This document shows positions 1 through 7,140 of a stretch of DNA of 9,625 nt, piece by piece. Made by a program: the position numbers and the translations under genes. Below the pieces are notes generated by a model. The model had not been told where the DNA came from and searched no databases. It saw nothing but the letters and a program-made list of their open reading frames with translations. The DNA lies in NCBI GenBank assembly GCA_016763915.1, contig JAESSX010000088.1, positions 1 through 9,625 of the forward strand. Direction: 5' to 3'. Every line of letters starts with the position of its first letter. The first letter of the stretch is position 1. The DNA comes from Rhodospirillales bacterium (GTDB lineage: Bacteria; Pseudomonadota; Alphaproteobacteria; Rhodospirillales_A; Casp-alpha2).

Positions 1-455
<455 letters not shown>

Positions 456-551
456 CTAAACCGTTTTTTCAACAACGCGCCGCCCGTACTTTGCAATCCA
501 GGCCGGTGTGGTTTCGATCAATCCCGTGCCGCAGGAAGACAGCGCACCGGC

Positions 552-571
552 GCCGGGGTTTGCGCCCCGGC
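552..571 (-). terminator. Hairpin downstream of leuA, possible terminator without T tract
   Basis: A perfect 7-bp GC-rich stem (GCCGGGG at 552-558, CCCCGGC at 565-571) with a 6-base loop lies 38 bases past the leuA stop, between leuA and mreB. No run of T follows on either strand, so it is not a classical intrinsic terminator. It could slow or end leuA transcription with Rho, protect the 3' end, or have no role. Confidence 0.35.
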
Positions 572-609
572 ACCAGCACTCCCTTTATAGAAAACCACGC
601 ACGCCGACG

Positions 610-2166
610 CTAGGCAGAAAGAGCCTCCGGCGCGGGTTTATCCCGTTTCACCAGCAACTTGTTCAGGGCGTTCACATAGGCCTTGACCGAAGCCACCATG
701 GTATCCGTGTCGGCGCCGCGGCCGTCCACGGTGCGGCCATTCTCCTCAAGGCGCACCGTGACCTCGGCCTGGGCGTCTGTGCCCTTGGTTACGGCATGGA
801 CCTGGTAGAGCAGCAACTGCGCCGTATGGGGGAACAGTTCCTTGATGCAGTTGAAGGCCGCATCGACCGGGCCGTCGCCGGTGCCCCGGCAGGATTTGAC
901 GTCGCCATCGATTTCCAGTTCCAGTTCCGCCTTCGGCGGCTGGTGCTTGGTGCCGCACAGGATTTCCAGCGAGATCAAGCGGACGCGGTCGTTGGTGCGC
1001 ACCACCTCGTCATTAACCAGGGCGATAATATCTTCATCGTAGATGTCTTTTTTAAGGTCGGCCAGGTCCTTGAACCGCTTGAAGGCGATCTGCACGGCGT
1101 TATCGCCGAGGTCGAATCCTAAGTTCTTCAACTTCTCGCTAAAGGCGTGGCGGCCGGAATGCTTGCCCAGAACCAGCTCCGACGAGGCCAGGCCGATCGA
1201 TTCCGGGGTCATGATTTCATAGGTCCCGGCGTGTTTGAGCACGCCGTCCTGATGGATGCCGGCCTCATGGGCGAAGGCGTTGGCGCCGACGATGGCCTTG
1301 TTGGGCTGCACCGAGAAACCGGTGACGCCGGACACCAGGCGGGACGCCTTCATGATGTTTTCGGTCTTGACGCCGGTGACAAAGGGCATGGCGTCGGACC
1401 GGGTCTTCAGCGCCATGACGATTTCTTCCAGGGCCGCATTGCCGGCCCTTTCGCCTAAGCCGTTGATGGTGCATTCGACCTGCCGCGCGCCGGCCTTGAC
1501 GGCGGCCAGCGAATTGGCCACGCCGAGGCCTAGGTCGTTGTGGCAATGGACCGAGATCACCGCCTTGTCGATGTTGGGCACCCGATCCAGCAGCATTGCG
1601 ATCAGGGCGGCGTATTCCTCGGGCACCGTATAGCCGACGGTATCGGGGACATTGACCGTGCCGGCGCCGGCGTCGATGGCCGCCTCGACGCACCGGCACA
1701 GGAAATCGTGGTCGGTGCGGGTGGCGTCCTCGGCCGACCATTCCACGTCATCGACATAGGACCGGGCACGGGTGACGCTTGTCGTCACCTGGGCCAGAAC
1801 CGCGTCGGGTTCCATCTGCAGTTTGTGTTTCATATGCAGCGGGCTGGTGGCGATGAAGGTATGGATACGCGGCCGTTTCGCTTGTCTGACGGCATCGGCG
1901 CAACGGTCGATGTCGATCCGGGTCGCGCGGGCGAGCCCGCACACGGTGGCGTTTTTGATCAGTTTGGCGACCTCGGAGACGGCCTCGAAATCGCCGTCCG
2001 ACGCGATCGGGAATCCGGCCTCGATGATATCCACGCCCATGCCTTCGAGAACCTCGGCAATGCGCAGCTTCTCGTCCAGATTCATGGATGCGCCGGGCGA
2101 TTGCTCACCGTCCCGCAAGGTGGTGTCGAATATCGTTACTCGGTTTTTACCTGAGCTGGCGCTCAT
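610..2166 (-). CDS. leuA: 2-isopropylmalate synthase (LeuA)
   Basis: LeuA condenses acetyl-CoA with 2-oxoisovalerate to give 2-isopropylmalate, the first committed step of leucine synthesis, in the cytoplasm. At 518 residues it has the usual length of the bacterial long form. The N-terminal HMGL-like TIM barrel opens with FDTTLRDGEQSPGASM (from residue 13), containing metal-ligand D14 and catalytic-region R18/D19. SVHCHNDLG follows at 205-213 (metal ligands H207 and H209), then GLGERAGN at 236-243 (N243, fourth ligand). A linker with HEAGIHQDG (300-308) and GKHSGRHA leads to the C-terminal leucine-binding regulatory domain (about 395-505), so feedback inhibition by leucine is expected. The ATG at 2166 is chosen because AAAGGA lies about 9 bases upstream. 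The gene follows ilvC but is separated from it by a strong terminator and a structured leader, so it has its own expression control. Confidence 0.98.
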   Translation of the reverse strand: MSASSGKNRVTIFDTTLRDGEQSPGASMNLDEKLRIAEVLEGMGVDIIEAGFPIASDGDFEAVSEVAKLIKNATVCGLARATRIDIDRCADAVRQAKRPRIHTFIATSPLHMKHKLQMEPDAVLAQVTTSVTRARSYVDDVEWSAEDATRTDHDFLCRCVEAAIDAGAGTVNVPDTVGYTVPEEYAALIAMLLDRVPNIDKAVISVHCHNDLGLGVANSLAAVKAGARQVECTINGLGERAGNAALEEIVMALKTRSDAMPFVTGVKTENIMKASRLVSGVTGFSVQPNKAIVGANAFAHEAGIHQDGVLKHAGTYEIMTPESIGLASSELVLGKHSGRHAFSEKLKNLGFDLGDNAVQIAFKRFKDLADLKKDIYDEDIIALVNDEVVRTNDRVRLISLEILCGTKHQPPKAELELEIDGDVKSCRGTGDGPVDAAFNCIKELFPHTAQLLLYQVHAVTKGTDAQAEVTVRLEENGRTVDGRGADTDTMVASVKAYVNALNKLLVKRDKPAPEALSA

Positions 2167-2180
2167 GGGATTATTCCTTT

Positions 2181-2284
2181 CTTCGGCTTAGGTGTTTAGC
2201 GTAAATCGTTTGCCGCTTTCCTCTGAACGCCGAAATAAAAAGCATCGGAGCCGCACGGGGCGTTCAGAGGCACCTAAGTCGAAG
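2181..2284 (-). promoter_or_regulatory. leuA leader: two-part inverted repeat abutting the leuA ribosome binding site
   Basis: On the mRNA strand, CTTCGACTTAGGTG (2284-2271) can pair with CACCTAAGCCGAAG (2194-2181), 13 of 14 bases. Directly inside it, CCTCTGAACGCC (2270-2259) pairs perfectly with GGCGTTCAGAGG (2231-2220). The two stems stack with no gap on the 5' side and a 25-base gap on the 3' side. The base of the outer stem touches the leuA Shine-Dalgarno AAAGGA (2180-2175). A competing 7-bp helix (CTTTCCT 2301-2295 with AGGAAAG 2222-2216) is mutually exclusive with the base of the inner stem. A U-rich run (2241-2233) lies inside the loop, not after a stem, so control of translation start is more likely than intrinsic termination. 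The pairing is seen directly; the regulatory role is inferred. Confidence 0.7.
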
Positions 2285-2410
2285 GTCCCCTGCCAGGAAA
2301 GTCAGAAGGTCGATCGAAAGCGCGCACGAACGAGCGCCGGAGCCTAAGGAGGCTGCCCCTTGGCCGGTGGTCCCAGCGTTTCCCGCCGGATATGCGCTCG
2401 TTACGGTCAT
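2264..2410 (-). CDS. Putative leuA leader peptide, 48 codons, Leu-rich C-terminal end
   Basis: This short ORF starts at an ATG at 2410 and ends at a TGA at 2266-2264, inside the 5' arm of the leader hairpin. It begins MTVTSAYPAGNAG and ends SIDLLTFLAGDLRLRCL. Eight of 48 residues are Leu, seven of them among the last 18. The Leu codons are CTT four times, CTG twice, CTC once and TTA once, which is odd in a genome whose flanking genes favour CTG. Codons 43-47 form the 5' arm of the outer stem next to the leuA ribosome binding site. These are the features expected of an attenuation leader peptide. Against it, the ribosome binding site is weak (only a purine-rich GAAGAAAGCGAAGCGA precedes the ATG) and the peptide is longer than typical leaders. 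It may therefore be chance coding over a structured RNA. Confidence 0.45.
   Translation of the reverse strand: MTVTSAYPAGNAGTTGQGAASLGSGARSCALSIDLLTFLAGDLRLRCL
2329..2402 (-). ncRNA. Possible three-way-junction RNA fold in the leuA leader
   Basis: On the minus strand, AACGAGCGC (2402-2394) and GCGCTCGTT (2337-2329) form a perfect 9-bp closing stem. Inside it are a 6-bp hairpin CCGGCG/CGCTGG (2389-2384 with 2378-2373, loop GGAAA, one G-U pair) and a 5-bp hairpin AGCCT/AGGCT (2354-2350 with 2345-2341, loop CCTT). The junction strands are short on two sides (3 bases each) and 17 bases on the third. I do not recognise it as a known riboswitch or leader family. It overlaps the putative leader ORF, so it could be an alternative structure of the same control element. 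Confidence 0.35.
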
Positions 2411-2452
2411 TCGCTTCGCTTTCTTCTAATACTGGACTTTTATTAACACGAA

Positions 2453-2481
2453 TATTTAGAAAGGTTAAATAAAATCGACAA
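2453..2481 (-). promoter_or_regulatory. Candidate leuA promoter
   Basis: On the minus strand, TTGTCG (2481-2476) and TAAATA (2458-2453) are separated by 17 bases, just downstream of the ilvC terminator and in an AT-rich patch that contrasts with its surroundings. Transcription would start near 2446 and give a leader of about 280 bases. The -10 match is poor. A leuA promoter in this AT-rich patch is expected from the terminator upstream, but the exact hexamers are uncertain. Confidence 0.3.
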
Positions 2482-2491
2482 TTCGGGCATT

Positions 2492-2518
2492 AAAAAGGCG
2501 GGGTTTCCCCCGCCTTTT
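2492..2518 (-). terminator. Intrinsic terminator of the ilvBNC operon
   Basis: On the minus strand, AAAAGGCGGGG (2518-2508) pairs perfectly with CCCCGCCTTTT (2503-2493) around a GAAA tetraloop and runs straight into a T tract ending at 2492. It lies 26 bases past the ilvC stop. The stem is also flanked by four T on the plus strand, but no plus-strand gene needs it. It separates ilvC from leuA. Confidence 0.93.
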
Positions 2519-2544
2519 CGCCTTTCCGTTAACGGAACGGGTGG

Positions 2545-4157
<1,613 letters not shown>

Positions 4158-4159
4158 TT

Positions 4160-4185
4160 CGCGCTTTAAACAAATACCAAGCGCG
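4160..4185 (-). promoter_or_regulatory. Hairpin between ilvB and ilvN next to the ilvN start
   Basis: On the mRNA strand, CGCGCTT (4185-4179) and AAGCGCG (4166-4160) form a perfect 7-bp stem with a 12-base AT-rich loop. Its base is two bases from the ilvN GTG. The only Shine-Dalgarno-like stretch, AGGG (4189-4186), is directly on the other side. Folding would bring AGGG next to the GTG; without it, the spacing is about 28 bases. The structure is visible; the role in setting small-subunit translation is inferred. Confidence 0.5.
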
Positions 4186-4200
4186 CCCTGATCCGCGGTT

Positions 4201-5973
4201 CTAAACCAGCACCATGCCGTCTTCGGAAATGGGTTTGTCGGCTTCGTCCTCGGGACCGAGCAGCATGTCGTTGTGCGCCGCGCCCGACGGAATCATCGGA
4301 TAGCAGCTTTCCAGCTTCTCGACCCGGATATCGGCGATCACCGCCTTGTCGGTTTTCAACATTTCGTGAATCAGGCCGTCCAGATCGCCGGCCTTGTCCG
4401 CGCGCATGCCGACGGCGCCGAAGCTTTCCGCCAGCATCTCGAAATCGGGCAGGCTTTCCATGTAGCTTTCGGCATAGCGTCCGCCGTGAAGAAGTTCCTG
4501 CCACTGGCGCACCATGCCCATGTATTGGTTGTTGAGGATGAAGATCTTCACCGGCAACCGGTATTGGGCGACGGTCGACATTTCCTGGATGTTCATCAGG
4601 ATCGACGCCTCGCCGGCGATGTCGATGACCAGCGCATCCGGGTGCGCCACCTGCGCGCCGACCGCCGCCGGCAAGCCGTAGCCCATGGTGCCGAGACCGC
4701 CCGACGTCATCCAGTGGTTGGGTTTCTCGAAGCCGTAGAACTGCGCCGCCCACATCTGGTGCTGGCCGACCTCGGTGGTGATGTAGACCTCGTCGAGGTT
4801 CTTCGTCGCCTCGTACAGGCGCTGGATGGCGTACTGGGGTTTGATGACGTCGCCTTTCTGGACGAATTTCAGGCAGTCCTGAGCGCGCCAATCGTCGATC
4901 TTCTTCCACCACGACTTCAGGGCCTTCTGGTCGGGTTTGGCCTTTGACGATTTCCACATCTCGAGCATGTCTTCCAGCACGTTGGCGACGTCGCCGACGA
5001 TGGGCACGTCCACGGGGACGTTCTTGTTGATGGACGACGGATCGATGTCGATATGGATTTTCTTGGAATTCGGCGAGAATTCGCTGAGCACGCCGGTGAT
5101 GCGGTCGTCGAAACGCGCGCCGACGCACACCATGACGTCGCAGTCATGCATCGCCAGGTTGGCTCCATAGGTGCCGTGCATGCCCAGCATGCCGAGAAAC
5201 TGCGCGTCCGACGCCGGGTACACGCCGAGGCCCATCAGCGTCAACGTGCACGGGAACCCGGACGCGCGAACCAATTCGATCAACAGCTTGGATGCCCTGG
5301 GCCCGGAATTGATGACGCCGCCGCCGCAATAGAAGATCGGCTTCTTGGCCCCGGCCATCAGCGCCACCGCCTGGCGGATCGCCGAGGCGTCGCCCTTCAG
5401 CTGGGGAACGTAATTCTTGAGGTCGACCTTGTCCGGCGGCGAATAGGCGCCGACGGCCATGGCCACGTCCTTGGGCAGGTCGATGACCACCGGGCCGGGC
5501 CGGCCGCTGCGGGCGACATGGAAGGCTTCGTGTACGACATGGGCCAGGTCGTCGACGCTTTGGACCAGGTAATTGTGCTTGGTGCACGGGCGGGTGATGC
5601 CGGTGGTATCGCATTCCTGGAACGCATCGTTGCCGATCAGATGCGTCGGCACCTGGCCGGTGATGCAGACCAGGGGGATGGAATCCATCATCGCATCGGT
5701 CAGGCCGGTGACCGCATTGGTGGCGCCGGGACCGGACGTCACCAGAACCACGCCGACCTTGCCGGTGGACCGGGCATAGCCTTCGGCCGCGTGCACGGCG
5801 CCGCCTTCCTGGCGGACCAGGATGTGACGCAGCGCATTCTGCTGGTACAGGGCGCCATACAACGGCAGCACGGCGCCGCCGGGATAGCCGAAAATCGTCG
5901 ACACACCCTGGTCGGCGAGAGCCTGAATCAGGATTTCGGAACCGGTCATCTCTTTGTTTTTGTCGCTCGCCAT
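4201..5973 (-). CDS. ilvB: Acetolactate synthase large (catalytic) subunit
   Basis: This is the thiamine-diphosphate enzyme that joins two pyruvates to 2-acetolactate, or pyruvate and 2-oxobutyrate to 2-aceto-2-hydroxybutyrate, the first shared step of branched-chain amino acid synthesis. Its 590 residues are a normal length. The N-terminal TPP domain has IFGYPGGAVLPLY (from 27) and catalytic E56 in VRQEGGA, followed by GPGATNAVTGL (81-91). The central FAD/transhydrogenase-like domain spans about 200-340. The C-terminal TPP domain has GGLGTMGYGLPAA (425-437), then the metal site IAGEAS (452-457) and ILNNQYMGMVRQWQELL (479-495). Position 455 is Glu (codon GAG) where the ThDP motif normally has Asp. 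The ATG at 5973 has AAGGA 8 bases upstream. It is first in the operon with ilvN and ilvC. The gene is sometimes named ilvI or ilvG. Confidence 0.98.
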   Translation of the reverse strand: MASDKNKEMTGSEILIQALADQGVSTIFGYPGGAVLPLYGALYQQNALRHILVRQEGGAVHAAEGYARSTGKVGVVLVTSGPGATNAVTGLTDAMMDSIPLVCITGQVPTHLIGNDAFQECDTTGITRPCTKHNYLVQSVDDLAHVVHEAFHVARSGRPGPVVIDLPKDVAMAVGAYSPPDKVDLKNYVPQLKGDASAIRQAVALMAGAKKPIFYCGGGVINSGPRASKLLIELVRASGFPCTLTLMGLGVYPASDAQFLGMLGMHGTYGANLAMHDCDVMVCVGARFDDRITGVLSEFSPNSKKIHIDIDPSSINKNVPVDVPIVGDVANVLEDMLEMWKSSKAKPDQKALKSWWKKIDDWRAQDCLKFVQKGDVIKPQYAIQRLYEATKNLDEVYITTEVGQHQMWAAQFYGFEKPNHWMTSGGLGTMGYGLPAAVGAQVAHPDALVIDIAGEASILMNIQEMSTVAQYRLPVKIFILNNQYMGMVRQWQELLHGGRYAESYMESLPDFEMLAESFGAVGMRADKAGDLDGLIHEMLKTDKAVIADIRVEKLESCYPMIPSGAAHNDMLLGPEDEADKPISEDGMVLV

Positions 5974-6003
5974 CGTCTTGGTCCTTGTTCGTGGTCCATC
6001 TCA

Positions 6004-6061
6004 CAAAAAAACGCCGCCGGGTCCGCCCGCCACAAAAGAAAAAACGAGACCCGAAAGGCTC
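6004..6061 (-). promoter_or_regulatory. ilvB 5' leader with two hairpins and two U tracts
   Basis: On the minus strand a small hairpin (GAGCC...GGTCTC, 6061-6046, one bulge) is followed by T6-C-T4 (6044-6034). Further on, CGGG/CCCG (6029-6026 with 6021-6018) is followed by GCGGCG and T7 (6011-6005). CGGGTC (6053-6048) can pair instead with GACCCG (6023-6018), which would disrupt both. This has the logic of an attenuator, but both hairpins are weak and no clear leader peptide with Val, Leu or Ile codons is seen. A GTG ORF of 10 codons ending V-F-L overlaps the second hairpin and lacks a ribosome binding site. Confidence 0.35.
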
Positions 6062-6070
6062 AGGGCCGGA

Positions 6071-6099
6071 AACCTAATGGCTTGCCCCGCCGTGGTCAA
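6071..6099 (-). promoter_or_regulatory. Promoter of the ilvBNC operon
   Basis: On the minus strand, TTGACC (6099-6094) and TAGGTT (6076-6071) are separated by 17 bases, a good housekeeping-sigma promoter. Transcription should start near 6064, giving an ilvB leader of about 90 bases. The region upstream (about 6105-6180) is very AT-rich with several A and T runs, as in an UP element or a binding site for a nucleoid protein. Confidence 0.75.
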
Positions 6100-6225
6100 C
6101 CTTGAAACGTAATTTTAAGTAAGAAAATAACAAAAAAACATTCCAAATATTACGCGAAATCAATAAAAAAAGCGAATTTTCGAGATTTACGGCCTCTGCA
6201 GCTTCCCCGCAATGGCAACGTGCGT

Positions 6226-6255
6226 TTGACGAACAACAAAAAGGATGGCAATATT
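6226..6255 (+). promoter_or_regulatory. Candidate promoter of the GntR-family gene
   Basis: TTGACG (6226-6231) and AATATT (6250-6255) are separated by 18 bases. Transcription would start near 6262, at the left edge of the palindrome at 6261-6288, so repressor bound there would block it. The -35 is good and the -10 moderate. Confidence 0.45.
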
Positions 6256-6260
6256 CCTTA

Positions 6261-6288
6261 AAATTGGGATACCCAGTTTATCCAATTT
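6261..6288 (+). promoter_or_regulatory. Candidate operator for the GntR-family repressor
   Basis: AAATTGGGATA (6261-6271) and TATCCAATTT (6279-6288) are inverted copies of each other, apart from one extra G in the left half. The 7-base centre is CCCAGTT. Ten paired positions in an AT-rich gap, 14 bases before the GntR start codon and at the predicted transcription start, fit an autorepression site. A shorter palindrome TGGGATACCCA sits in its left half. Binding is inferred; no homologous operator was compared. Confidence 0.55.
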
Positions 6289-6302
6289 ATGGACTTTATA
6301 GC

Positions 6303-7028
6303 ATGAAAAAACCCTCGGCCCTGCCACCGGCAACCCCGGTTGACGCTTTCCAGCCGATCCGCAGCGTGCGCCTTTACGAAACCATCATCAAACAGATCGC
6401 CGTCCTGGTGCACGATGGCCATTTGTCCCTCGGCGACCGTTTCCCGACGGAACGCGCGTTGCAGGAAAAATGGGGGGTCAGCCGGCCGGTCCTGCGCGAG
6501 GCCTTCCGGGCGCTGGAGATGCAGGGCATCGTCGAATCCCGCCCCGGCGGCGGGCGTTACCTGCGCGCGGCGCGCATCCCCCAGGTGGACGAATTCCGCA
6601 GCCTGCGCCTGTCGCCGGACCGGGCGACCCTGTTGCATATCTGGCAGGCGCGCGAAGCGGTCGAAGTCATGGCCGCGGGGCTGGCCGCGGCCAATGCGTC
6701 CCGCGCGCAACTGGCGGCCATCGGGCGGCCAATCAGGATGCTGGAAACCATGACGCCGGAAGCCTACCGCCGGGGCGACGTCAACCACGACTTCCATACC
6801 GCCATTGCGCGTGCGTCCGGCAACCCGGTGCTGGAACAGGTCATTCTCGACCTGCTCGGCCGTTTCAACGAAGCCGGGTTCCGGGACCTGGCCGGGCCCA
6901 GGGACTGGACCGGCCTGGCCGCCGATCACCAGCCCGTCTACGACGCCATCGCCTCGGGCGACCCCAAGGCGGCGCAAGGCGCCATGACCACCCATTTCCG
7001 CGACCAGCGGGACAGGCTGGAAGATTAG
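6303..7028 (+). CDS. GntR-family transcriptional regulator, FadR/FCD subfamily
   Basis: This is a predicted DNA-binding regulator of 241 residues, normal for the FadR subfamily. Residues about 20-88 form the winged helix-turn-helix, with LSLGDRFPTERALQEKWGVSRPVLREAFRALE (41-72) and the wing GIVESRPGGGRYL (75-87). Residues about 108-236 form the all-helical FCD effector domain. The expected metal-ligand positions hold H165 (in NHDFHTAIARASGNP), H209 and H231, with Asn161 where many members have Asp. The ATG at 6303 is preferred over an upstream TTG at 6264, because the predicted transcription start and operator overlap that TTG. Its ribosome binding site is weak (GGA about 10 bases upstream). 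It is divergent from ilvB with about 330 bases between the starts. The effector is unknown: FCD regulators often sense small organic acids, and control of ilvBNC is possible but not shown. Confidence 0.92.
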   Translation: MKKPSALPPATPVDAFQPIRSVRLYETIIKQIAVLVHDGHLSLGDRFPTERALQEKWGVSRPVLREAFRALEMQGIVESRPGGGRYLRAARIPQVDEFRSLRLSPDRATLLHIWQAREAVEVMAAGLAAANASRAQLAAIGRPIRMLETMTPEAYRRGDVNHDFHTAIARASGNPVLEQVILDLLGRFNEAGFRDLAGPRDWTGLAADHQPVYDAIASGDPKAAQGAMTTHFRDQRDRLED

Positions 7029-7061
7029 TCCGGTAAAACACCGTGGCGGGCCGGTCTGACG

Positions 7062-7091
7062 GATGTCCGCGTCTGCCCCGAAGCGGACATC
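7062..7091. repeat. Intergenic palindrome, possible interspersed repeat
   Basis: GATGTCCGC (7062-7070) and GCGGACATC (7083-7091) form a perfect 9-bp inverted repeat with a 12-base loop, between two convergent genes. Reading from its ATG gives MSASAPKRTS, which recalls the MSALPPKAD-type spurious proteins I remember from palindromic intergenic repeats in alphaproteobacteria. That link is from memory. No T tract follows, so it is a poor intrinsic terminator, though it could act as a 3' end for either gene. Confidence 0.5.
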
Positions 7092-7116
7092 GTGCGCATT
7101 GAGGAATGCCCGGACC

Positions 7117-7130
7117 GTCTGCGGGCAGAC
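7117..7130. repeat. Second short palindrome in the convergent gap
   Basis: GTCTGC (7117-7122) and GCAGAC (7125-7130) are perfect inverted repeats with a two-base centre. The loop of the neighbouring palindrome also contains GTCTGC (7071-7076), which could pair with the same GCAGAC, so the two elements may be parts of one unit. It lies 11 bases past the stop of the histidine kinase gene. Confidence 0.4.
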
Positions 7131-7140
7131 AGCGTGTTGG

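Noticed and set aside
508..1122. 204-codon open frame on the plus strand over the leuA end and the mreB gap
   Set aside because: Most of it is antisense to leuA; it has no ribosome binding site or recognisable domain.
2241..2269. Classical intrinsic terminator at the T run in the leuA leader
   Set aside because: I could not find a stable stem ending directly before TTTTTATTT; the run lies in the loop of the 12-bp stem.
5053..6105. 350-codon open frame on the plus strand opposite ilvB
   Set aside because: It runs antisense to the clear AHAS large subunit gene, has no recognisable domain and is His/Gly/Ala-rich, as expected from GC-rich antisense frames.
6264..6302. Upstream TTG start for the GntR gene adding 13 residues
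   Set aside because: The added residues overlap the predicted operator and transcription start, and the helix-turn-helix domain begins well after the ATG at 6303.
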